Assembly (NCBI GenBank): GCA_021792815.1 | Contig: JAJYTX010000054.1 | Coordinates: forward strand, 1-10,909 | DNA from: Pseudomonadota bacterium | Lineage (GTDB): Bacteria; Pseudomonadota; Gammaproteobacteria; Steroidobacterales; Steroidobacteraceae | Reading direction: 5' to 3' | Length of the DNA: 10,909 bases | Part shown: positions 1 to 7,745 of the stretch, one piece after another | Position numbering within the stretch: position 1 is the first letter of the stretch | How the letters are laid out: each line of letters begins with the position of its first letter | Translations under genes and position numbers: made by a program | The notes under the pieces: model-generated | Told to the model about the DNA's origin: nothing | The model's database searches: none | What the model saw: only the letters and a program-made list of their open reading frames with translations

Positions 1-961
1 CCTGCGCGACCTCGCGCAGCACCGCATCGCCCGCCTCGTGGCCGTTGGTGTCATTGAAATCCTTGAAGTGATCGACGTCGAGCATGACTGCGCTGACGGG
101 ATATCCGAGCCTTTGGGCGCGCGCGAGTTCGCGCTGCAGGGAAATCTCGAGGTGCCGTCGGTTGTACAGTCCGGTGAGCGGATCGCGCTCCGCGCCGGTG
201 CGCAGCGTCTCCTGCAATTTCAGATTACCCAGGACGAGCGCCAGCTGCTCGGCCAGCGTGGCACCGAGGCGCTGCACATCCGACGGGATTCCCTGTCCGC
301 TCGAGGCATGCAGATACAGCAGGCCGAAGGCGTGGCCGTCGGCCACCAGCGGCAGGCACAGGCAGGCCTGCCCGCAGGCGGCTGCGTGAGCGCACGTCAC
401 ACCCGGACTTGCCGGATCGTAGAGATACGGGTGACCGCGGCGCAATGCCCAGCACTCCTCGGACCCGAAGCTCGGTGCCGCAGCGAGACTGCCCCAGCAC
501 GCCTGCAGCTCCAGGGAGTCTTCCGGGCCCCGCGCGACATAGAACGCGCCGTTCACTCCCGGGAACAGCTTCGGCAGCGCCCCGCGGACCACTCCGGCCA
601 GCTCCGCCTGGGAATGGCAGACCTGCAGCAGCTCCATCATCTGACCGGTCGCGGAAATCTCTTCGAGCAGCCGGTTCTGGCGCGCGATGATGCCGCGCAA
701 CGCAGTCTCGGCTCGAGTGCGGCTGCGCCGCTGTCCGGCCAGCAGCAGGACGAGCAGGAGGGCAGTGCCCGAGACGATCGCGAGCGGCAGACCGGGCACG
801 GCACTGCCGGGCCCGGCCGCACCGCCGTGCATCCGCGCCAGCGCATCGAGGAGCACGGCGAGCGCTGCGCAGATCAGCAGCACACTGCCCCACAGCAGAC
901 GCTGCGGCCTGCTTCGGGCCGGCGCGAGCGCGCTTCCGGTTGTGAGTCCGAGCGCCAACAT
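1..961 (-). CDS. Membrane-anchored GAF-GGDEF protein, probable diguanylate cyclase (partial, C-terminus beyond window)
   Basis: Reading the minus strand from the ATG at 961 gives 320 codons without a stop before the left edge. Two hydrophobic segments (about residues 22-42 and 57-76) suggest an N-terminal membrane hairpin. A short linker helix follows, then a GAF-like domain (about 105-245) with an EECWALRRG stretch (168-176) and CAH (190-192), a pattern I associate with GAF domains attached to GGDEF proteins. The GGDEF domain opens at 259 with RDPLTGLYNRRH, followed by MLDVDHFKDFND (293-304), including the metal-binding Asp region, and NGHEAGD (306-312). The GG(D/E)EF signature itself lies past the edge, so catalytic activity and any C-terminal EAL domain cannot be judged. 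Expected role: making cyclic di-GMP at the inner membrane in response to a signal sensed by GAF. The start is a best guess; the frame stays open upstream but has no nearby ATG. It is divergent from the Nudix gene. Confidence 0.88.
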   Translation of the reverse strand, partial: MLALGLTTGSALAPARSRPQRLLWGSVLLICAALAVLLDALARMHGGAAGPGSAVPGLPLAIVSGTALLLVLLLAGQRRSRTRAETALRGIIARQNRLLEEISATGQMMELLQVCHSQAELAGVVRGALPKLFPGVNGAFYVARGPEDSLELQACWGSLAAAPSFGSEECWALRRGHPYLYDPASPGVTCAHAAACGQACLCLPLVADGHAFGLLYLHASSGQGIPSDVQRLGATLAEQLALVLGNLKLQETLRTGAERDPLTGLYNRRHLEISLQRELARAQRLGYPVSAVMLDVDHFKDFNDTNGHEAGDAVLREVAQ

Positions 962-1158
962 GCGATCCGCCGACCACCGTATGGATTTCGAGCAAAAATG
1001 CCCCGCTCGCGCTGTCTCGGCTGCCGTATCGCGGTCTTGAACGCAGTTGCCGGAAACGTGACCGATCTCTCCGGGGGCAGCGCGCCGCCCGTGCGGGCCT
1101 CAGGCCGCCGGCTCGATACTCCCCCGGGCAGACGCCCTCGGCGGGGCCCCCGAAGCGA

Positions 1159-1187
1159 TCGACAAGCGCGCACCGGCCCCGTATCCT
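1159..1187 (+). promoter_or_regulatory. Candidate sigma70 promoter for the Nudix gene
   Basis: TCGACA (1159-1164, 5 of 6 to the -35 consensus) and TATCCT (1182-1187, 4 of 6 to the -10 consensus) are 17 nt apart. Transcription would start near 1194, giving a leader of about 18 nt before the ATG at 1212. The spacing and position are good, but this is a pattern match only. Confidence 0.4.
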
Positions 1188-1211
1188 GCTCCGAAACCTG
1201 CGACGCGACCC

Positions 1212-1751
1212 ATGAATTTCTGCAGTCATTGCGGTGCCCAGCTCACCTTGCGCGTCCCCCCCGGGGACCAGCTGCCTCGGTACGTCTGCGAATCATGCGG
1301 CACCATCCATTATCAGAACCCTAAACTCGTGGTCGGCTGCGTGCCTGAGTACGAAGGCCGGATCCTGCTGTGCCGCCGAGCGATAGAGCCGCGACGCGGT
1401 TTTTGGACTGTACCGGCGGGCTTCATGGAAAACGGCGAGACGCTGCAGCAGGGCGCCGCCCGGGAATCCAGGGAAGAGGCCCTGGTCGAGGTGCAGATCG
1501 GCTCGCTGCTGTCGATCGTCCACGTGCTGCAGGCTCACCAGGTGCACGTCTTCTTCCGCGCGACCCTGGCCGTGGCCGAGTTCGGCGCGGGCCACGAGAC
1601 CCTGGAGACCAAGCTCGTCTCCCCCGGGGACATCCCCTGGTCGGAGCTGGCATTCCCGAGCACGGAATTCGCGCTGCGCCGCTTCCTGGAGGACCGGGCC
1701 GCATGCCGCGAAGGGCACCACTTCGCCTCGCTGGAGCGGCGGCTCTCGTAG
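1212..1751 (+). CDS. Zinc-ribbon Nudix hydrolase (COG1051-like)
   Basis: The product has 179 residues. It begins with a zinc ribbon (Cys4, Cys7, Cys26, Cys29), followed by a Nudix fold. The Nudix box runs from Gly70 to Val92: G-x5-E (Gly70, Glu76), then R84-E85 and E88-E89, which bind the catalytic divalent metal. The glycine usual near the end of the box is replaced by Leu91. Family members hydrolyse nucleoside diphosphates linked to another moiety, for example ADP-ribose or NADH-like compounds; the exact substrate cannot be read from sequence. It is shorter than NudC and lacks that protein's extra N-terminal domain. The start is supported by the typical opening MNFCSHCGAQL, although the ribosome binding site is weak. 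It stands alone, 184 bp before fdxA, and is divergent from the GAF-GGDEF gene. Confidence 0.9.
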   Translation: MNFCSHCGAQLTLRVPPGDQLPRYVCESCGTIHYQNPKLVVGCVPEYEGRILLCRRAIEPRRGFWTVPAGFMENGETLQQGAARESREEALVEVQIGSLLSIVHVLQAHQVHVFFRATLAVAEFGAGHETLETKLVSPGDIPWSELAFPSTEFALRRFLEDRAACREGHHFASLERRLS

Positions 1752-1935
1752 CGGGTCGCTGCAGGGCACCCTCCGGCGCGGGCGCTGCCGTGCCGGCAAG
1801 CCCCGGGGTCGAACCCCGCGCCCCGGCCTGGACCATGGCAGGTGCCCGGCTTCAGAGCGGTTTTGCGCGCCCGGGCACCGTGGCACAATACGCGACCCTG
1901 TCGAGGTCTCAGCCGTCAAACGCTAGGAAATCCTG

Positions 1936-2259
1936 ATGACTTTCGTAGTGACTGAAAACTGCATCAAGTGCAAGTACATGGACTGCGTGGAGGTCTGTCC
2001 GGTCGATTGCTTTCACGAGGGCCCGAACTTCCTCGTGATCGATCCGGATGAGTGCATCGATTGCACCCTGTGTGAGCCGGAGTGTCCCGCGGAAGCCATC
2101 TTCTCCGAGGAGGAACTGCCGACCGGCCAGGACTCCTTCAAGACGCTCAACGCGGAACTCGCCAAGCAGTGGCCGGTCATCACCGAGAAGAAAGAACCGC
2201 CGGCGGACGCCAAGGATTGGGACGGAAAACCGGACAAGCTCAAGCAGCTGCAGCGTTGA
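1936..2259 (+). CDS. fdxA: Seven-iron ferredoxin FdxA ([3Fe-4S][4Fe-4S])
   Basis: This is a 107-residue cytoplasmic electron carrier of the Azotobacter ferredoxin I type. Cysteines are at 9, 12, 17, 21, 25, 40, 43, 46 and 50. By analogy with Azotobacter ferredoxin I, Cys9, Cys17 and Cys50 hold the 3Fe cluster, Cys21, Cys40, Cys43 and Cys46 hold the 4Fe cluster, and Cys12 and Cys25 are free. The C-terminal half carries the usual NAEL...WP.ITEKK and DWDGKP stretches, and the length is full for the family. TAGGA at 1924-1928 is well spaced before the ATG. Redox partners cannot be told from the context. It converges on xerD with a stem-loop between. In the 184-bp gap before it I found no convincing promoter; CACAAT at 1884-1889 lacks a good -35. 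Confidence 0.95.
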   Translation: MTFVVTENCIKCKYMDCVEVCPVDCFHEGPNFLVIDPDECIDCTLCEPECPAEAIFSEEELPTGQDSFKTLNAELAKQWPVITEKKEPPADAKDWDGKPDKLKQLQR

Positions 2260-2268
2260 GCGGCGCTG

Positions 2269-2288
2269 CGGCCCGCTCTGGCGGGCCG
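2269..2288. terminator. Stem-loop between convergent fdxA and xerD
   Basis: CGGCCCGC and GCGGGCCG form a perfect 8-bp stem with a TCTG loop, starting 9 nt after the fdxA stop. No T-tract follows on either strand, so it is not a textbook intrinsic terminator. A second inverted repeat (CCCGCGG at 2290-2296, CCGCGGG at 2312-2318) overlaps the xerD stop. Being symmetric, the structure could serve both genes, either as a weak terminator or as a 3' end stabiliser. Confidence 0.5.
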
Positions 2289-2305
2289 GCCCGCGGCGGC
2301 GGATC

Positions 2306-3280
2306 TTACCCCCGCGGGTGATGCCGCGAGTGCAGCTCCTTCAGCCGCTCGCTCGCCACATGAGTATAGATCTGTGTCGTGGACAGATCGCTGTGGCCAA
2401 GCAGGATCTGCACGACGCGCAGGTCCGCGCCGTGATTGAGCAAATGGGTCGCGAATGCGTGGCGTAGTGTGTGCGGCGAGAGCCCCTTGGCGATACGGGC
2501 CTTGCTGGCATAGCGTTTGATGATGTGCCAGAAGGCCTGGCGGGTCATGCGGTCACCGCGCCGGGTCGGGAAAAGGTAGTCCGTCTGGCGGTCGAGCAGG
2601 ATCTCGTCGCGCGCCCCGCGCACGAACTCCGTCAGCCAGCGCACCGCCTCATCGCCGAGCGGGATGAGCCGCTCGCGGTTGCCCTTGCCGACGATACGGA
2701 TGACACCCTGATTCAGGTTGATCTGGCCGTAGCGCAGATTCACCAGCTCCGAGACCCTGAGCCCCGTGGCGTAGAGCACCTCGAGCATGGTGCGATCCCG
2801 GTTGCCGAGCGGATCGTGCACCGCCGGGGCGGCAAGCAGTGCCTCGACCTCTTCCTCGGTCAGGGATTTCGGCAGCGAGCGGCCGATCTTGGGCATGGCG
2901 ATATGCGCCGTCGGGTCCTCCTGGATCGTTCCCTCGCGCACCAGATGCCGGAAAAAGCGCCGAAAGCTCGAGAGCTGGCGGGCGGTGGACCGTGGACGAG
3001 CCCCCCCCAGCACGCGCGACTCGATGAAATGCTGCAGGTCCTTGTGCGACGTCTGAACCACCGCCACCTGGCGCTCGGCAAGCCAGCGTGCAAGCGCCGT
3101 GAGGTCCGCCCGATAGGCCGCCAGCGTGTTGGGCGACAGACCACGCTCCGCCCACACGGCATCCAGGAAGCGGCTGACCGCCGGATCGGTGTCGGGGTGA
3201 ACGGGCGTGGTAATTGCGGCAGAATGGTTCGACAATTGTCGTCTCGTTAAGGGCCCTCTCACCGCAGACCGGGCACGCAT
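2306..3280 (-). CDS. xerD: Site-specific tyrosine recombinase XerD
   Basis: XerD acts with XerC at the chromosomal dif site to resolve chromosome dimers at the division septum. The reading follows E. coli XerD along nearly its whole length, from FLDAVWAERGLSPNTL to the C-terminal HHPRG. From the chosen start the product has 324 residues. The full catalytic set is present: Arg175 (TGLRVSE), Lys199 (GKGNRERL), His270 and Arg273 (SPHTLRHAF), His296 (LGHSD) and the nucleophile Tyr305 (IYTHV). The N-terminal core-binding domain covers about 30-125 and the catalytic domain the rest. The frame is open back to a GTG at 3376, but those 32 extra residues do not resemble XerD. The ATG at 3280 has AGG nine bases upstream, and a -10-like CATACT lies at 3334-3339 (minus strand) between the two starts. 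Even so, about 30 residues precede the family start. Confidence 0.95.
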   Translation of the reverse strand: MRARSAVRGPLTRRQLSNHSAAITTPVHPDTDPAVSRFLDAVWAERGLSPNTLAAYRADLTALARWLAERQVAVVQTSHKDLQHFIESRVLGGARPRSTARQLSSFRRFFRHLVREGTIQEDPTAHIAMPKIGRSLPKSLTEEEVEALLAAPAVHDPLGNRDRTMLEVLYATGLRVSELVNLRYGQINLNQGVIRIVGKGNRERLIPLGDEAVRWLTEFVRGARDEILLDRQTDYLFPTRRGDRMTRQAFWHIIKRYASKARIAKGLSPHTLRHAFATHLLNHGADLRVVQILLGHSDLSTTQIYTHVASERLKELHSRHHPRG

Positions 3281-3399
3281 CTCGATGCGCCTGGCGCTGC
3301 CGAAGCGAGTGCCGACGCCACGGTGGCGGTCGCAGTATGGTGAGCAGAGCCCCTCGGCCGGCGTGACCCGAATCACACTCGGGACGGGAAGTTAACGTA

Positions 3400-4284
3400 A
3401 TGGAGAAACCGATCACAATCGACGGACGCCTCGTGCGGCCCAGCGCAACCCCGCTGGTCGCGGACCTGCCACATCTCCAGGCGCCGTCCCGCAACATGGC
3501 CTTGCTTCCGTTCAAGCTCGTGTACGCACTGTACACCACGATCTTATTCCTGCTCGTGGGCCTCGCGGCGTTGCTCGCCGCCTCGCTGCTGCCGCGGACG
3601 GAGCGGCGGCGGCGTGCGGCGCGGCTGCTCGCCCGGGCTTTCCTGCGATGCGCGGGCATGAGGCTCACCGTGCAGGATCTCGATCGGCTGCCGCAGGGAC
3701 AGTGCGTGATCGTCTCGAACCACGCCAGCTATCTGGACGGACTGGCATTCACCGCCGCGCTGCCGGCGCGTTTCGGCTTCGTCATCAAGCGTGAAATGGC
3801 CCGCGTACCGCTCGCCGGCTGGTTCCTGCACCGTATCGGCTCGGAGTTCGTCGAGCGTTTCGACAGCAAACGGGGCGCCGCCGATGCGCTGCGCGTGCTG
3901 CGCAACGCCAGCAACGGCCATTCGCTGGTGTTCTTCCCCGAGGGCACCTTCACCCCCAGCCCGGGACTGCTGAAATTCCATACCGGGGCGTTCGCGACGG
4001 CCGTGCGCGCCGCCTGTCCGATCGTACCGGCGGTCGTACGCGGCACCCGTGCGGCACTATCCCCGCGCGGCGAACTGCCCCGCCCGGCCGCGGTGCGGGT
4101 CGCCATTCTGCCACCGATCCTGCCGCCGGCGCAGGCGCCGGCACACAGCGCGGCGCTGCTGCGCGATCAGGCACGCGCAGCGATCCTGGCTGCGCTCGGC
4201 GAGCCCGATCTCACATGTTGCGCCGATAGCGCCCCCCCACTTCATACAGAGCATGCGAGATCTGCCCCAGCGAGCAGGTCTTGA
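3400..4284 (+). CDS. PlsC-type lysophospholipid acyltransferase (1-acyl-sn-glycerol-3-phosphate acyltransferase family)
   Basis: The 294-residue product should transfer an acyl group to a lysophospholipid, probably lysophosphatidate, at the inner membrane. A hydrophobic segment at about 35-65 is a likely membrane anchor. The acyltransferase motifs are in order: NHASYLD (107-113, catalytic His108 and Asp113), IKREMARVPLAGWFL (129-143, motif II-like), FPEGT (179-183, glycerol-phosphate binding) and PIVPAVVRGT (207-216, motif IV). GGGAAG at 3386-3391 precedes the ATG. The first 30 residues and the last 25 or so are not recognisable as family sequence, and the tail is encoded opposite the conserved 3' end of icmF (74-bp overlap). 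Substrate is uncertain: it may be the housekeeping PlsC or a paralogue, so no symbol is assigned. It is divergent from xerD. Confidence 0.87.
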   Translation: MEKPITIDGRLVRPSATPLVADLPHLQAPSRNMALLPFKLVYALYTTILFLLVGLAALLAASLLPRTERRRRAARLLARAFLRCAGMRLTVQDLDRLPQGQCVIVSNHASYLDGLAFTAALPARFGFVIKREMARVPLAGWFLHRIGSEFVERFDSKRGAADALRVLRNASNGHSLVFFPEGTFTPSPGLLKFHTGAFATAVRAACPIVPAVVRGTRAALSPRGELPRPAAVRVAILPPILPPAQAPAHSAALLRDQARAAILAALGEPDLTCCADSAPPLHTEHARSAPASRS

Positions 4285-7200
4285 CGGTTTCCATCAGTTC
4301 GGCGAATACATTGCCGCCTCTGCGGGCGCACGCCTTCAGTTGCTGCAAAGCGACATCCGAGCGCGTGGCGTTGCGCGCCTGGAACGCGCGTACCGCCGCG
4401 ACCTGCGCCTGCTTCTCCTCTTCGGTGGAGCGAATCAGCTCGGCGTGTGCATGCTCCGCAGCCCCGTCCGATTCCGACAGGAAACTGTTGACGCCGATGA
4501 TGGGCAGGCTTCCATCGTGCTTGCGCGTCTCATAGTAGAGCGATTCTTCCTGGATCCTGCCTCGCTGATACATCGTCTCCATCGCGCCCAGCACTCCGCC
4601 GCGCTCGGTGAGCGCGTCGAACTCGCGGTAAACCGCCTCTTCGACCCTGTCCGTGAGGTACTCGAGCGCAAACGAGCCCTGCCAGGGGTTCTGCGTCTTG
4701 TTCAAGCCGAGCTCGCGATTGATGATCAGCTGGATCGCCACCGCACGGCGCACGCTCTCCTCGGTCGGGGTGGTCAGTGCCTCGTCGTAGGCGTTGGTAT
4801 GCAGGCTGTTGCAGCTATCGAACAGCGCATACATCGCCTGCAGCGTGGTGCGGATGTCGTTGAAGGCGATCTCACGGGCGTGCAGGCTGCGTCCGGAGGT
4901 CTGCACGTGATACTTGAGCATCTGGCTGCGCGGTCCAGCGTGATACAGCTCGCGCATGGCGCGCGCCCAGATGCGCCGCGCCACCCGCCCGATGACCGCA
5001 TATTCCGCATCCATGCCGTTGGAGAAGAAAAACGACAGATTGGGAGCAAAATCGTCGACGCGCATTCCGCGGCCGAGAAAGTACTCGACGATCGTGAAGC
5101 CGTTGGCGAGGGTGAAGGCGAGCTGGGAAATCGGGTTGGCGCCGGCCTCGGCGATGTGGTAGCCGGAGATCGACACCGAGTAGAAATTCCGCACGTGGCG
5201 CTCGGTGAAGTACTGCTGCACGTCTCCCATCATGCGCAGCGCGAATTCTGTCGAGAAGATGCAGGTGTTCTGCGCCTGGTCCTCTTTCAGGATGTCCGCC
5301 TGCACCGTACCGCGCACCACGCTCAGCGTTTCGGCTGCGAGCCGCGCGTAAATCTCGCTGTCGACGAGCTGCTCGCCCGTGACCCCGAGCAGAGCAAGAC
5401 CCGAGCCGTCGTGACCCGCGGGCAGCTCACCGCGGTAGGCCGGCGGGGCGATGCCGCGCTGCGCCGCGGCCCGGTGCAGCGCCTCGATGCGCCGCTCGGC
5501 CTCGCTCCAGCGGCCTTCGGTGCGCAGGTAGCGCTCTACCCGTTGATCGATCGCGGTGTTCATGAACATCGCGAGAATCATCGGCGCCGGTCCATTGATA
5601 GTCATCGACACCGAAGTCGAAGGCCGGAGGAGGTCGAAGCCGGAATAGAGCTTCTTCATGTCGTCCAACGTCGCCACCGACACCCCGGAGTTCCCCGTGC
5701 GTCCGTAGATGTCGGGCCTCGTGTCCGGGTCCTCCCCGTAGAGCGTCGTCGAGTCGAACGCCGTGGACAGCCGCACCGCCTCACGGCCGTGCGCCAGGTA
5801 GTGGAAGCGCCGGTTGGTGCGCTCGGGAGCCCCCTCGCCGGCGAACATGCGCGTCGGATCCTCCGCTTCGCGCCGATAGGGATAGACACCGCCGGTATAC
5901 GGGAAGGAGCCGGGCAGATTCTCGTTTCGGATGAAGCGCAGCTGCTCCCCCCAATCCTGGAACCCGGGCACGGCGATTTTCGGCACCGGCAGGTGAGACA
6001 GCGTCTCGGTATAGTTCTCACCCGTGATGTCGCGGTCGCGGACCCTGTACGAATAGGTCCGCTGGGTCGCGGTTCGCACGCGTTCCGGCCAGGCTTTGAG
6101 CTCTCTGATCCCCTCGGTGCCGACCTCTGCGAGCGCCCGGTTGTAAGCGGCCCGCAGAGCGCGCCGCGTGGCATCCGCACCCGCATCCGCCGCCTCCGGA
6201 TACGGATCGAGGGGCGCCGGCAGCGCGGCGTCCTCGAGCGCCGCGAGCGATTGATACAGACCGTGCGCCCGGTGCGCCGCGCTGGCCTGACGCTCGGCGA
6301 CCTCGCGCGCCGCGCGGCCGTTCTGCGCGATCTCCGACAGGTAGCGCACCCGGGCGCCGGGGATCAGTGGCGCTCCTGTCGCACTGTCCACAGGGTCCGG
6401 GTCGGCAGCATCCCAGCTCGCCGCGCCGATGCGGCTCGCGGTGAGCGCGGCGCACAGCGCCGTGAAAAGCCGGTTGACGCCCACATCGTTGAAGCGGCTG
6501 GCGACGGTCGGAAACACGGGCAGCTGCGCGTCCGCAAGGCCCTGGTGCTGCGGATGATTGCGCCGCCATTGCTTGCGCACGTCACGCAGACTGTCGGCTG
6601 CGCCGCGCTTGTCGCTCTTGTTGAGCGCGATCAGGTCGGCATAATCCAGCATGTCGATCTTTTCCAGCTGGCTCGCCGCGCCGTACTCGCCGGTCATGAC
6701 GTACAGCGACACATCCGCCAGATCGACGATCTCGGTATCCGCCTGTCCGGTACCGGCGGTCTCGACGATGACGAGGTCAAATCCGGCCGCCTGGTAGAGC
6801 TGGATCACGTCCTTGAGCACCGCCGAAGTCGCCAGATGCTGGCGGCGTGTCGCCAGCGAGCGCATGAAGATCGCTTCCGAGGACAGGCTGTTCATGCGGA
6901 TGCGGTCGCCGAGCAATGCTCCGCCGCTGCGCCGGCGCGTCGGGTCCATGGCCACCACCGCGATCTGCCGGCCCGGAAAGTGGTGCAGCAGCCGCGCCAG
7001 CAGCTCATCCGTCAGGCTCGACTTGCCGGCGCCGCCGCTGCCGGTGATGCCGATCACCGGCACCCGGTGCGCGATGCGATGAATGGCGCGGCGAAGCTCC
7101 TCGGCCTCGCTCTGTCCCGGCTCGGCGTTTTCCAGGACCGTGATGGCCCGCGCGATATGCACGTGATCGCGCGCGTTGAGTTCCAGCGCCTCATAGACAG

Positions 7201-7684
7201 GCTTGCGGGCCGCGCGCACCCGGTTGAACACGTCATCGATCATCCCGTCGAGGCCGAGCCTGCGCCCGTCCTCGGGCGTATAGATATGCTCCACCCCGTA
7301 GCGTTCCAAGGCCTCGATCTCCGGCGGCGCGATCGTGCCGCCCCCGCCCACGATGACCCGGATGTGCCCGCAGCCGCGTTCGCGCAACATGTCCACCATG
7401 TAGGCGAAATACTCGTTGTGCCCCCCCTGGTAGGAGCTGGCCGCGATGGCATCCGCGTCCTCCTGGATGGCCGCGCCGACGATTTCGGCTACGCTGCGGT
7501 TGTGGCCGAGGTGCACCACCTCGGCGCCGTGCGCCTGCAGCAGCCGGCGGATCATGTTGATGGCGGCATCGTGGCCGTCGAAAAGCGAGGCGGCGGAAAC
7601 GAATCTCAGCGGCGGTTGCGGCCGTCCGGGGCAACTTTCCTCGGCTTGCCGGAGGCGTGCGGCGCTGGCGTGCTTGGGCGGCAT
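4211..7684 (-). CDS. icmF: Fused isobutyryl-CoA mutase IcmF (adenosylcobalamin-dependent mutase with built-in G-protein chaperone)
   Basis: The 1157-residue protein has the IcmF three-part layout. A cobalamin-binding domain (about 25-155) carries DGHDAAIN (36-43), with His38 the expected cobalt ligand, and a glycine-rich VGGGGTI (112-118). A MeaB-like GTPase domain (about 165-420) has a Walker A GSGGAGKS (215-222), MDPTRRRSGGALLGDRIR (246-263) and NKSD (355-358). The mutase domain (about 545-1157) includes GEDPDTRPDIYG and SISGYHIAEAGAN, with catalytic His843. The two residues that separate isobutyryl- from methylmalonyl-CoA mutases are Phe614 (Tyr in MCM) and Gln805 (Arg in MCM), so this is not an MCM. 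The family interconverts isobutyryl-CoA and n-butyryl-CoA, and more weakly isovaleryl-CoA and pivalyl-CoA; the GTPase domain guards cofactor loading. The start is the only ATG before the conserved FVSAASLFDGHD; its ribosome binding site is weak. It is divergent from the TetR cluster and is probably controlled by it. Confidence 0.95.
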   Translation of the reverse strand: MPPKHASAARLRQAEESCPGRPQPPLRFVSAASLFDGHDAAINMIRRLLQAHGAEVVHLGHNRSVAEIVGAAIQEDADAIAASSYQGGHNEYFAYMVDMLRERGCGHIRVIVGGGGTIAPPEIEALERYGVEHIYTPEDGRRLGLDGMIDDVFNRVRAARKPVYEALELNARDHVHIARAITVLENAEPGQSEAEELRRAIHRIAHRVPVIGITGSGGAGKSSLTDELLARLLHHFPGRQIAVVAMDPTRRRSGGALLGDRIRMNSLSSEAIFMRSLATRRQHLATSAVLKDVIQLYQAAGFDLVIVETAGTGQADTEIVDLADVSLYVMTGEYGAASQLEKIDMLDYADLIALNKSDKRGAADSLRDVRKQWRRNHPQHQGLADAQLPVFPTVASRFNDVGVNRLFTALCAALTASRIGAASWDAADPDPVDSATGAPLIPGARVRYLSEIAQNGRAAREVAERQASAAHRAHGLYQSLAALEDAALPAPLDPYPEAADAGADATRRALRAAYNRALAEVGTEGIRELKAWPERVRTATQRTYSYRVRDRDITGENYTETLSHLPVPKIAVPGFQDWGEQLRFIRNENLPGSFPYTGGVYPYRREAEDPTRMFAGEGAPERTNRRFHYLAHGREAVRLSTAFDSTTLYGEDPDTRPDIYGRTGNSGVSVATLDDMKKLYSGFDLLRPSTSVSMTINGPAPMILAMFMNTAIDQRVERYLRTEGRWSEAERRIEALHRAAAQRGIAPPAYRGELPAGHDGSGLALLGVTGEQLVDSEIYARLAAETLSVVRGTVQADILKEDQAQNTCIFSTEFALRMMGDVQQYFTERHVRNFYSVSISGYHIAEAGANPISQLAFTLANGFTIVEYFLGRGMRVDDFAPNLSFFFSNGMDAEYAVIGRVARRIWARAMRELYHAGPRSQMLKYHVQTSGRSLHAREIAFNDIRTTLQAMYALFDSCNSLHTNAYDEALTTPTEESVRRAVAIQLIINRELGLNKTQNPWQGSFALEYLTDRVEEAVYREFDALTERGGVLGAMETMYQRGRIQEESLYYETRKHDGSLPIIGVNSFLSESDGAAEHAHAELIRSTEEEKQAQVAAVRAFQARNATRSDVALQQLKACARRGGNVFAELMETVKTCSLGQISHALYEVGGRYRRNM

Positions 7685-7722
7685 GAGTGGCTCGCGGGGC
7701 GCTGAAAGCGGTAGTCTTTACG

Positions 7723-7745
7723 CGCCGGTAGGATAGTTACCCGCG
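7723..7745. promoter_or_regulatory. Candidate TetR-family operator at the icmF transcription start
   Basis: CGCCGGTA and TACCCGCG form an inverted repeat matching at 7 of 8 positions around a 7-nt centre. It sits directly downstream of the predicted icmF -10 box and over the predicted start point near 7739, where a repressor would block transcription. A smaller repeat, GTAT-N5-ATAC (7747-7759), overlaps the -10 box. That the neighbouring TetR protein binds here is inference; no second clear copy was found before the tetR gene. Confidence 0.35.

Noticed and set aside
38..1324. A 428-codon plus-strand frame, and a 334-codon minus-strand frame at 225-1229.
   Set aside because: Both are shadows. 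A different minus-strand frame (961 to 1) reads through two membrane segments, GAF and GGDEF motifs. The plus frame also runs into the Nudix gene.
1804..1818. CGGGG-TCGAA-CCCCG, resembling a tRNA T-arm or a small terminator.
   Set aside because: No acceptor, D or anticodon arms can be placed around it, and no T-run follows. It is a 5-bp hairpin that can occur by chance at this base composition.
1881..1897. TGGCACAATACGCGACC upstream of fdxA, resembling the start of a sigma54 promoter.
   Set aside because: The downstream half (TTGCA-like) is missing at the required spacing, and no activator site or regulator is nearby.
3367..3383. CCCGA-ATCACAC-TCGGG inverted repeat just before the acyltransferase ribosome binding site.
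   Set aside because: Only 5-bp arms with a 7-nt loop; nothing ties it to a known regulator or translational control element.
4049..7705. A 1218-codon open frame on the plus strand, opposite icmF and longer than it.
   Set aside because: Its translation is Arg/Ala/His-rich with no recognisable motif, while the minus strand encodes IcmF with all its motifs. Long antisense open frames are expected in GC-rich coding sequence.
7685..7740. Cobalamin riboswitch considered in the icmF leader.
   Set aside because: The predicted leader is only about 55 nt, far too short for the class, and no B12-box-like sequence is seen.
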